From Argopecten irradians (lineage: Eukaryota > Mollusca > Bivalvia > Pectinida > Pectinidae), in contig NC_091134.1 in assembly GCF_041381155.1 (NCBI RefSeq), forward strand, positions 28,277,540 through 28,341,539: a stretch of 64,000 bases of DNA, in the 5' to 3' direction. How positions within the stretch are numbered: position 1 is the stretch's first letter; the number at the start of each line of letters is the position of its first letter. Below the pieces are notes generated by a model, which was not told the DNA's origin, made no database searches, and was given only the letters and a program-made list of their open reading frames with translations. Positions 12,661-23,076 of this stretch are shown here, one piece after another. Made by a program: the position numbers and the translations under genes.

Positions 12661-13217
12661 TACTTAACCATACCTTCGATGTATTATCAGGATGTACTCC
12701 ACTAATTGTGTCACCTTCATATGACTTAGGATTATTCTTACTACATTGTCTATATCTCTCAAAAGAAAATAGCTATTAGTTTATATACTATTATGTACCA
12801 TAATTGACTGATATTACAACAATTACTTATACCTTCTCCATACTTAAAATATTTAGTATTACAGGTATGACGATAAGCCTCAAACGGTACAATGTATGGG
12901 TGGCAGATAACCGCCAAGTTCGTTATGATTATCTCTCTTATAGGAAACAACTATCTGATTTACTAGGTGCTTTGGATCATAAAGCAGAAAAAGAGGTTAT
13001 TAGTTAACATTACCCACATTTCCCTCCCTGTATACCGATAGTTCACCGTTTTCTGTTTACAATATTTTAACGTTTAACGTGGTTTGTACAAGTAATAAAA
13101 TCACTTTCTATAAAAATGTGATATTTATTTCTATTTAGTAATAACCAAATTAAGAGGAAGTCTACCTTATGAGAGAGTTTATTATTAACGAAAACAAAAG
13201 TATTGAACAAATATCAT

Positions 13218-13332
13218 TGTCAGAAGTGGGATTCGAACCCACGCCCACTTACGTGGACCAGAACACTCGACTCACAGAGTGAGAAGGCTATGCACCTTGA
13301 GTTTTGCGCCTTGACCGCTCGGCCATCCTGAC
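13218..13332 (-). tRNA. tRNA-Leu(CAA) type B with 1-nt D-loop deletion (B7)
   Basis: 115 nt long: one base is missing in the D loop (plus strand reads ccttgaccgc, where B2 has ccttggaccgc). The rest matches B2. Confidence 0.82.
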
Positions 13333-13578
13333 TTGCTACTTTCATCACGACATCACGATACCAAATCTTATTTATTTTAATGGCTATTATTACCGTGAAG
13401 TTTTATTACAAATTTACTTTGGACTTAAATCGTCTTCAGTATGCTCTGGTAACTGTGTCACGTTCAGGATCAATTATAATATGATCTGATATCAGTACAA
13501 TATTTGTGCTCCGACAATATAGTGAGTAAATAAAAAACTCGATGCTAATAGTTAAATCAAAACAAAAACTTGTTTGAA

Positions 13579-13773
13579 ATGCTTGACAAATGTACCATAT
13601 ATTTTGAAAAAAAATTAGGCACATAACTATGTATCAACATCTATGTGTAAAAATCGACGAGCATTTATCATGGTCAGATAAAATCTCATTCATTGTGTCT
13701 AAACTTAATCACAGTTTAGGGTTACTAAGAACCTTCCATGTTTTTTTCCATATCTATAATTTTCCACAATTAA
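13579..13773 (+). pseudogene. LINE reverse transcriptase fossil, unit 7
   Basis: Same fragment. Bases lost upstream of the 'YQHLCVKIDEH' stretch leave only the later part in frame. Confidence 0.6.
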
Positions 13774-14752
13774 CTTTTAGTAGCATAGTCAAGGAATGGT
13801 TGTACCTTTTACAATAACCGTCATAGGCCCAAAAACAGCCAGCTTTATAAACACTAGATCCCAATTCGATACACCGTCAATAGACATGTTCACTTTATTG
13901 TGAATCGATAGTTACCTATCAAGGACTATTCGAAATTCAAAAGAGGTATAATGCATGCTGTCCAATGGTGTTAACCGAATTTGTATCAAACTATCTTGGT
14001 AACGATTTCAAATGTTTTAAAGATGCCCGTATCCAGGTACCAAAACATGGAGCTTATTCTAGTCCTTGTTATTGATAGGGGTTTAGTGTGAAATAATTTC
14101 CTGCTCCAGAACATTCAACAGTGCACGATTAAACTATTTACTAGCTAGTATACCTTTAGATATGCTCAACACTGCATTTTACCACTTTACTAGCGTGCAT
14201 GTTGTCAATTTTTACCATCTTTGCTACAAAAGCACATAGGTATGTCAGGCATTGTTGTATACAGATTACCTGCTGGCTAAGCATTGATGTTGGTAGATTT
14301 AATTCTATGATAATTCTAATTGTGCTTTTATGTGATAACTGTGGGTTTTACATTTTCTATGATAGACGTATTTATATATTTGTTTTACATACTTATGTTT
14401 AGTTTACTGTAGATAATGGATAATAAATTCAATTTCTTTATTTTTTTTCCATCCATCATGATGACAATTAACTTTTTGTATATTATTATCTTCTGTGACC
14501 ATTACTTTTAAAGATGTTCTCATTCCTAATCGATAAAGTTTAATGTTACTCCATATATAACTTATTTACCAATACTTGATAACATTTCCCATTAGCTGAT
14601 TTATTCATGATGTGCACATTGAATTGGAAACCTTTTTTTAGTAAACATGCATTAATGACATTAACCTATTTACAACTCATTCGTAATAATAAAATTTGAA
14701 ATAGAGAATCAACTATTAAATATATACCTTTAGAAATGTAACAAAAATATAG

Positions 14753-14868
14753 TGTCAGAAGTGGGATTCGAACCCACGCCCACATACGTGGACCAGAACA
14801 CTCGACTCATTCAGTGAGAAGGCTATATACCTTGAGTCTGGCGCCTTAGACCGCTCGGCCATCCTGAC
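14753..14868 (-). tRNA. tRNA-Leu(CAA) type A (A7)
   Basis: Identical to A1. Confidence 0.97.
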
Positions 14869-15426
14869 TACTTAACCATACCTTCGATGTATTATCAGGA
14901 TGTACTCCACTAATTGTGTCACCTTCATATGACTTAGGATTATTCTTACTACATTGTCTATATCTCTCAAAAAGAAAATAGCTATTAGTTTATCTACTAT
15001 TATGTACCATAATTGACTGATATTACAACAATTACTTATACCTTCTCCATACTTAAAATATTTAGTATTACAGGTATGACGATAAGCCTCAAACGGTACA
15101 ATGTATGGGTGGCAGATAACCGCCAAGTTCGTTATGATTATCTCTCTTATAGGAAACAACTATCTGATTTACTAGGTGCTTTGGATCATAAAGCAGAAAG
15201 AGAGGTTATTAGTTAACATTACCCACATTTCCCTCCCTGTATACCGATAGTTCACCGTTTTCTGTTTACAATATTTTAACGTTTAACGTGGTTTCTACAA
15301 GTAATAAAATCACTTTCTATAAAAATGTGATATTTATTTGTATTTAGTTATAACCAAATTAAGAGGAAGTCTACCTTATGAGAGAGTTTATTATTAACGA
15401 AAACAAAAGTATTGAACAAATATCAT

Positions 15427-15542
15427 TGTCAGAAGTGGGATTCGAACCCACGCCCACTTACGTGGACCAGAACACTCGACTCACAGAGTGAGAAGGCTAT
15501 GCACCTTGAGTTTTGCGCCTTGGACCGCTCGGCCATCCTGAC
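15427..15542 (-). tRNA. tRNA-Leu(CAA) type B (B8)
   Basis: Identical to B2. Confidence 0.88.
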
Positions 15543-15790
15543 TTGCTACTTTCATCACGACATCACGATACCAAATCTTATTTATTTTTCATGGCTATTA
15601 TTACCGTGAAGTTTTATTACAAATTTACTTTGGACTTAAATCGTCTTCAGTATGCTCTGGTAACTGTGTCACGTTCAGGATCAATTATAATATGATCTGA
15701 TATCAGTACAATATTTGTGCTTCGACAATATAGTGAGTAAAAAAAAAACTCGATGCCTAATAGTTAAATCAAAACAAAAACTTGTTTGAA

Positions 15791-15988
15791 ATGCTTGACA
15801 AATGTACCATATATTTTGAAAATAAAATTAGGCACATAAACTATGTATCAACATCTATGTGTAAAAATCGACGAGCATTTATCCATGGTCAGATAAAATC
15901 TCATCCATTGTGTCTAAACTTAATCACAGTTTAGGGTTACTAAGAACCTTCCATGTTTTTTTCCATATCTATAATTTTCCACAATTAA
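15791..15988 (+). pseudogene. LINE reverse transcriptase fossil, unit 8
   Basis: Same fragment at the DNA level, with small indels breaking the frame. Confidence 0.58.
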
Positions 15989-16713
15989 CTTTTAGTAGCA
16001 TAGTCAAGGAATGGTTGTACCTTTTACAATAACCGTCATAGGCCCAAAAACAGCCAGCTATATAAACACTAGATCCCATTTCGATACACCGTCAATAGAC
16101 ATGTTCACTTTATTGTGAATCGATAGTTACCTATCAAGGACTATTCGAAATTCAAAAGAGGTATAATGCATGGTGTCCAATGGTGTAACCGAATTTGTAT
16201 CAAACTATCTTGGTAACGATTTCAAATGTTTTAAAGATGCCCGTATCCAGGTACCAAAACATGGAGCTTATTCTAGTCCTTGTTATTGATAGGGGTTTAG
16301 AGTGAAATAATTTCCTGCTCCAGAACATTCAACAGTGCACGATTAAACTATTTACTAGCTAGTATACCTTTAGATATGCTCAACACTGCATTTTAACACT
16401 TTACTAGCGTGCATGTTGTCAATTTTTACCATCTTTGCTACAAAAGCTCATAGGTATGTCAGGCATTCTTGTATACAGATTACCTGCTGGCTAAGCATTG
16501 ATGTTGGTAGATTTAATTCTATGATAATTCTAATTGTGCGTTTATGTGATAACTGTGGGTTTTACATTTTCTATGATAGACGTATTTATATTTTTTTACA
16601 TACTTATGTTTAGTTTACTGTAGATAATGGATAATAAATTCAATTTCTTTATTTTTTTTCCATCCATCATATGATGACAATTAACTTTTTGTATATTATT
16701 ATCTGTGATACGT

Positions 16714-16751
16714 TATAATTAACCAATTCTACTAACAGAAAGTGCTTTGCT
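16714..16751. repeat. Unit-specific block (unit 8)
   Basis: Same block as at 7849-7890, shorter and joined differently to the following 'cctaatcgataaag'. Confidence 0.8.
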
Positions 16752-16991
16752 AATTCCTCATCCTAATCGATAAAGTTTAATGTTACTCCATATATAACTT
16801 ATTTACCAATACTTGATAACATTTCCCATTAGCTGATTTATGCATGATGTGCACATTGAATTGGAAACCTTTTTTTTAGTAAACATGCATTAATGACATT
16901 AACCTATTTGCAACTCATTCGTAATAATAAAAATTTGAAATAGAGAATCAACTATTAAATATATACCTTTAGAAATGTAACAAAAATATAG

Positions 16992-17107
16992 TGTCAGAAG
17001 TGGGATTCGAACCCACGCCCACATACGTGGACCAGAACACTCGACTCATTCAGTGAGAAGGCTATATACCTTGAGTCTGGCGCCTTAGACCGCTCGGCCA
17101 TCCTGAC
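16992..17107 (-). tRNA. tRNA-Leu(CAA) type A (A8)
   Basis: Identical to A1, although the spacer on its left differs by an indel block. Confidence 0.97.
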
Positions 17108-17671
17108 TACTTAACCATACCTTCGATGTATTATCAGGATGTACTCCACTAATTGTGTCACCTTCATATGACTTAGGATTATTCTTACTACATTGTCTAT
17201 ATCTCTCAAAAGAAAATAGCTATTAGTTTATATACTATTATGTACCATAAATTGACTGATATTACAACAATTACTTATACCTTCTCCATACTTAAAATAT
17301 TTAGTATATTACAGGTATGACGATAAGCCTCAAACGGTACAATGTATGGGTGGCAGATAACCGCCAAGTTCGTTATATATGATTATCTCTCTTATAGGAA
17401 ACAACTATCTGATTTACTAGGTGCTTTGGATCATAAAGCAGAAAGAGAGGTTATTAGTTAACATTACCCACATTTCCCTCCCTGTATACCGATAGTTCAC
17501 CGTTTTCTGTTTACAATATTTTAACGTTTAACGTGGTTTGTACAAGTAATAAAATCACTTTCTATAAAAATGTGATATTTATTTGTATTTAGTAATAACC
17601 AAATTAAGAGGAAGTCTACCTTATGAGAGAGTTTATTATTAACGAAAACAAAAGTATTGAACAAATATCAT

Positions 17672-17787
17672 TGTCAGAAGTGGGATTCGAACCCACGCCC
17701 ACTTACGTGGACCAGAACACTCGACTCACAGAGTGAGAAGGCTATGCACCTTGAGTTTTGCGCCTTGGACCGCTCGGCCATCCTGAC
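17672..17787 (-). tRNA. tRNA-Leu(CAA) type B (B9)
   Basis: Identical to B2. Confidence 0.88.
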
Positions 17788-18035
17788 TTGCTACTTTCAT
17801 CACGACATCACGATACCAAATCTTATTTATTTTCATGGCTATTATTACCGTGAAGTTTTATTTACAAATTTACTTTGGACTTAAATCGTCTTCAGTATGC
17901 TCTGGTAACTGTGTCACGTTCAGGATCAATTATAATATGATCTGATATAAGTACAATATTTGTGCTCCGACAATATAGTGAGTAAATAAAAAACTCGATG
18001 CATAATAGTTAAATCAAAACAAAAACTTGTTTGAA

Positions 18036-18228
18036 ATGCTTGACAAATGTACCATATATTTTGAAAAAAAATTAGGTACATAACTATGTATCAACATCTA
18101 TGTGTAAAAATCGACGAGCATTTATCCTGGTCAGATAAATCTCATTCATTGTGTCTAAACTTAATCACAGTTTAGGGTTACTAAGAACCTTCCATGTTTT
18201 TTCCATATCTATCATTTTCCACAATTAA
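18036..18228 (+). pseudogene. LINE reverse transcriptase fossil, unit 9
   Basis: Same fragment. Small deletions break the frame. Confidence 0.58.
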
Positions 18229-18954
18229 CTTTTAGTAGCATAGTCAAGGAATGGTTGTACCTTTTACAATAACCGTCATAGGCCCAAAAACAGCCAGCTA
18301 TATAAACACTAGATCCCAATTCGATACACCGTCAATAGACATGTTCACTTTATTGTGAATCGATAGTTACCTATCAAGGACTATTCGAAATTCAAAAGAG
18401 GTATAATGCATGCTGTCCAATGGTGTAACCGAATTTGTATCAAACTATCTTGGTAACGATTTCAAATGTTTTAAAGATGCCCGTATCCAGGTACCAAAAC
18501 ATGGAGCTTATTCTAGTCCTTGTTATTGATAGGGGTTAATTGTGAAATAATTTCCTGCTCCAGAACATTCAACAGTGCACGATTAAACTATTTACTAGCT
18601 AGTATACCTTTAGATATGCTCAACACTGCATTTTAACACTTTACTAGCGTGCATGTTGTCAATTTTTACCATCTTTGCTACAAAAGCACATAGGTATGTC
18701 AGGCATTGTTGTATACAGATTACCTGCTGGCTAAGCATTGATGTTGGTAGATTTAATTCTATGATAATTCTAATTGTGCGTTTATGTGATAACTGTGGGC
18801 TTACCATTTTCTATGATAGACGTATTTATATTTTTTTACATACTTATGTTTAGTTTACTGTAGATAATGGATAATAAATTCAATTTCTTTATATTTTTTC
18901 CATCCATCATATGATGACAATTAACTTTTTGTATATTATTATCTGTGATACGTT

Positions 18955-18997
18955 ATAATGACTAACCAATTCTACTAACAGAAAAGTAAGCTTTGCT
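18955..18997. repeat. Unit-specific block (unit 9)
   Basis: Same block as at 7849-7890 with a few substitutions. Confidence 0.8.
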
Positions 18998-19256
18998 AAA
19001 GATGTTTTCATTCTAATCGATAAAGTTTAATGTTACTCCATATATAAACTTATTTACCATTTACTTGATACCCATTTCCCATTAGCATGATTTATGCATG
19101 ATGTGCACATTGAATTGGAAACCTTTTTTTTTAGTAAACATGCATTAATGACATTAACCTATTTACAACTCATTCGTAATATAAAATTTGAGAAATAGAG
19201 AATCACACTATTACGAAAAAATATATATACCTTTAGAAATGTAACAAAAAATATAG

Positions 19257-19382
19257 TGTCAGAAGTGGGATTCGAAACCCACGCCCATCATACGTGGACC
19301 AGAACACTCGACTCATTCAGTGAGAAGGCTAATATACCTTGAGTTCTGGCGCCTTAGAAACCGCTCGTCGGCCATCCATGAC
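19257..19382 (-). pseudogene. tRNA-Leu(CAA) type A copy with many small insertions (A9)
   Basis: 126 nt against the usual 116. The ten or so extra bases are scattered through the acceptor, T arm, variable arm, intron and D arm, so the copy as written cannot fold properly. The neighbouring spacer has the same kind of scattered insertion, so sequencing error is as likely as real decay. Confidence 0.75.
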
Positions 19383-19970
19383 TACTTAACCATACTTACG
19401 ATGTATTATCAGGATGTACTCCACCTAATTGATGTCACCTTCATATGACTTCGGATTATTCTTACCTACATTGTCTTATTATCTCTCAAAAGAAAATAGC
19501 TATTAGTTTATTTCACTATTATGTACCATAATTGACTGATATTACAACAATTACTTATACCTTCTCCAATACTTAAAATATTTTAGTATTACAGGTATGG
19601 ACGATAAGCCTCAAACGGTTACAATGTATGGGTGGCAGATAACCGCCCAAGTTCGTTATATATGATTATCTCTCTTATAGGAAACAACTATCTTGATTTA
19701 CTAGGTGCTTTGGATCATAAAGCAGAAAGAGAGGTTATTAGTTAACATTACCTACCCACATATTCCCTCCCTGTATACCGCATAGTTCACTCGTTTTCTG
19801 TTTAACAATATTTTAACGTTTAAACGTGGTTTGTACAAGTAATAAAATCACATTTCTATAAAAATGTGATATTTATTTACAATATTAGTTATAAACCAAA
19901 TTAAGAGGAAGTCCTACCTTATGAGAGAGTTTATTATTAACGAAAACAAAAGTATTGAAACAAATATCAT

Positions 19971-20087
19971 TGTCAGAAGTGGGATTCGAACCCACGCCCA
20001 CTTAGTGGACCAGAACATCACGACTCAGCGTGAGATAGGCTATGCACCTTGAGTTTTGCGCCTTCGGAACCGCTCGGCCATCCTGAC
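19971..20087 (-). pseudogene. tRNA-Leu(CAA) type B copy, disrupted (B10)
   Basis: The variable arm has lost bases and the intron and D-arm side have insertions relative to B2. It lies in the same indel-dense stretch as A9. Confidence 0.75.
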
Positions 20088-20348
20088 TTGCGTACTTTCA
20101 TCGACGACAGATCACGATACCAACATCATTATTTATTTCATGGCTATTTTTACCGTGAAGTATTTATTTACAAAAATTTACTTTGGACTTAAATCGTCTT
20201 CAGTATGCTTCTGGTAACTGTGGTCACGTTCAGGATCAATTAATAATATGATCTGATATCAAGTACAATATTTGTGCTTCGAACAATATAGTGAGTAAAT
20301 CAAAAACTCGATGCTAATAGTTAAATCAAAACAAAAAACTTGTCTTGA

Positions 20349-20550
20349 AATGGCATGACAAATGTACCATATATTTTGAAAATAAAAATTAGGCACATAA
20401 CTATGTATCAACATCTATGTGTAAAAATCGACGAGCATTTATCATGGTCAGATAAAATCTCATTCATTGTGTCCTAAACTTAATCACAGTTTAGGGTTAC
20501 TTAAGGAACCTTCCATGTTTTTTCCATATCTATAATTTTCCACAATTTAA
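20349..20550 (+). pseudogene. LINE reverse transcriptase fossil, unit 10
   Basis: Same fragment inside the indel-dense part of the array. Confidence 0.55.
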
Positions 20551-21567
20551 CTTTTAGTAGCATAGTCAAGGAATGGTTGTACCTTTTACAATAACCGTCA
20601 TAGGCCCAAAAACTAAGCCAGCTAATATAAACACTAGATCCCATTTCGATACACCGTCAATACGGACATGTTCACTTTATTGTGAATCGATAGTTACCTA
20701 TCAAGGACTATATTCGAAATTCAAAAGAGGTATAATGCATGGTGTCCAATGGTGTATAACCGAATTTGTATCAAACTATCTTGGTAACGATTTCAAATGT
20801 TTTAAAGATGCCCGTATATTCAGGTACCAAAACATGGTAACGCTTATTCTAGGTCCTTGTTATTGATAGGGGTATGCACCAGTAGTGAAATAATTTCCTG
20901 CTCCAGAACATTCAACATGCACGATTGAGGAACTAAATAGTACCAGCCTGTAGTATACCTAGGTATACCTTTAGATATGCTCAACACTGCATTTTAAACA
21001 CTTTACTAGCGTGCCATGTTGTCAATTTTTACCATCTTTGCTACAAAAGCACATAGGTATGTCAGGCATTGTTGTATACAGATTACCTGCTGGCTAAGCA
21101 TTGATGTTGGTAGATATAATTCTATGATAATTCTAATTGTGCGTTTATGTGATAACTGTGGGTTTTACATTTTCTATGATAGACGTATTTATATTTGTTT
21201 TACATACTTATGTTTAGTTTACTGTAGATAATGGATAATAAATTCAATTTCTTTATTTTTTTTCCATCCATCATGATGACAATTAACTTTTTGTATATTA
21301 TTATTATCTGTGATAGCTTTTAAAGATGTTCTCATTCCTAATCGATAAAGTTTAATGTTACTCCATATATATACTTATTTACCAAATACTTGATAACATT
21401 TCCCATTAGCTGATTTATGCATGATGTGCACATTGAATTGGAAACCTTTTTTTTAGTAAACATGCATTAATGACATTAACCTATTTACAACTCATTCGTA
21501 ATAATAAAATTTGAAATAGAGAATCAACTATTAAATATATACCTTTAGAAATGTAACAAAAATATAG

Positions 21568-21689
21568 TGTCAGAAGGGGGATTCGAACCCACGCCCACAT
21601 ACGTGGACCAGAACACTCGACTCATATCAGTGAGAAGGCTATATAAACCTTGAGTCTGGCGCCTTTAGACCGCTCCGGCCAATCCTGAC
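21568..21689 (-). pseudogene. tRNA-Leu(CAA) type A copy, disrupted (A10)
   Basis: 122 nt against 116. It has a substitution in the T arm side (agaaggggg for agaagtggg) and several inserted bases in the intron, D arm and acceptor. The indels may be assembly error. Confidence 0.75.
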
Positions 21690-22262
21690 TACTTAACCAT
21701 ACCTTCCGATGTATTATCAGGATGTACTCCACTAATTGTGTCACCTTCATATGACTTAGGATTATTCTTACTACATTGTCTATATCTCTCAAAAGAAAAT
21801 AGCTATTAGTTTATTAATACTATTATGTACCATAATTGACTGATATTACAACAATTACTTATACCTTCTTCCATACTTAAAATTTTTAGTATTACAGGTA
21901 TGACGATAAGCCTCAAACGGTACAATGTATGGGTGGCAATAAACCGCCAAGTTCGTTATATATGATTATCTCTCTTTTATAGGAAACAACTATCTGATTT
22001 ACTAGGTGCTTTGGATCATAAAGCAGAAAGAGAGGTTATTAGTTAACATTACCCACATTTCCCTCCCTGTATACCGATAGTTCAACCGTTTTCTGTTTAC
22101 AATATTTTAACGTTTAACGTGGTTTGTACAAGTAATAAAATCACTTTCTATAAAAATGTGGATATTTATTTGTATTTAGTAATTAACCAAATTAAGAGGA
22201 AGTCTACCTTATAGAGAGAGTTTATATATTAACGAAAACAAAAAGTATTGAACAAATATCAT

Positions 22263-22378
22263 TGTCAGAAGTGGGATTCGAACCCACGCCCACTTACGTG
22301 GACCAGAACACTCGACTCACAGAGTGAGAAGGCTATGCACCTTGAGTTTTGCGCCTTGGACCGCTCGGCCATCCTGAC
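22263..22378 (-). tRNA. tRNA-Leu(CAA) type B, last copy of the array (B11)
   Basis: Identical to B2 although the spacer on both sides carries scattered insertions. It lies about 700 bp before the array end. Confidence 0.87.
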
Positions 22379-22634
22379 TTGCTACTTTCATCACGACATC
22401 ACGATACCAAATCTTATTTATTTTCATGGCTATTATTACCTGTGAAGTTTTATTACAAATTTACTTTGGACTTAAATCGTCTTCAGTATGCTCTGGTAAC
22501 TGTGTCACGTTACAGGATCAATTATAATAATTGATCTGATATCAGTACAATATTTGTGCTTTCGACAGATTATAGTGGAGTAAATCAAAAACTCGATGGC
22601 CTAATAGTTAAATCAAAACAAAAACTTGTTTGAA

Positions 22635-22833
22635 ATGCATGACAAATGTACCATATATTTTGAAAATAAAATAGGCACATAACTAATGTATCAACATCTA
22701 TGTGTAAAAATCGACGAGCATTTATCATGGGTCAGATAAAATCTCATTCATTGTGTCTAAACTTAATCACAGTTTAGGGTTTACTAAGAACCTTCCATGT
22801 TTTTTTCCAATATCTATAATTTTCCACAATTAA
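22635..22833 (+). pseudogene. LINE reverse transcriptase fossil, unit 11
   Basis: Same fragment in the last, incomplete unit. Confidence 0.55.
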
Positions 22834-23076
22834 CTTTTAGTAGCATAGTCAAGGAATGGTTGTACCTTTTACAATAACCGTCATAGGCCCAAAAACAGCC
22901 AGCTTTATAAACACTAGATCCCATTTCGATACACCGTCAATAGACATGTTCACTTTATTGTGAATCGATAGTTACCTATCAAGGACTATTTCGAAATTCA
23001 AAAGAGGTATAATGCATGCTGTCCAATGGTGTAACCGAATTTTTATCAAACTATCTTGGTAACGATTTCAAATGTA

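Larger units (their letters stand above)
1..23075. repeat. Tandem array of ~2.2 kb units, each with two tRNA-Leu(CAA) genes
   Basis: A little more than ten head-to-tail units are visible. Measured from one type B tRNA start to the next, the periods are 2198, 2210, 2247, 2207, 2201, 2209, 2245, 2299 and 2292 bp. Within a unit the A gene lies about 673 bp to the left of the following B gene, and the B-to-A spacing is about 1.53 kb. Units 1-8 are nearly identical, with scattered single-base changes and small indels. The array begins outside the window and ends abruptly at about 23,075, where unit sequence changes to unrelated DNA. Known tRNA clusters in animals are often amplified this way by unequal crossing-over. 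That this is one continuous locus, and not partly an assembly product, is inferred. Confidence 0.95.

Noticed and set aside
20573-20866. 97-codon frame in unit 10
   Set aside because: Open only because of the scattered indels in this unit; absent from clean units.
1-23075. CRISPR-like or satellite interpretation of the array
   Set aside because: The unit is 2.2 kb with tRNA genes; there are no short direct repeats with unique spacers.
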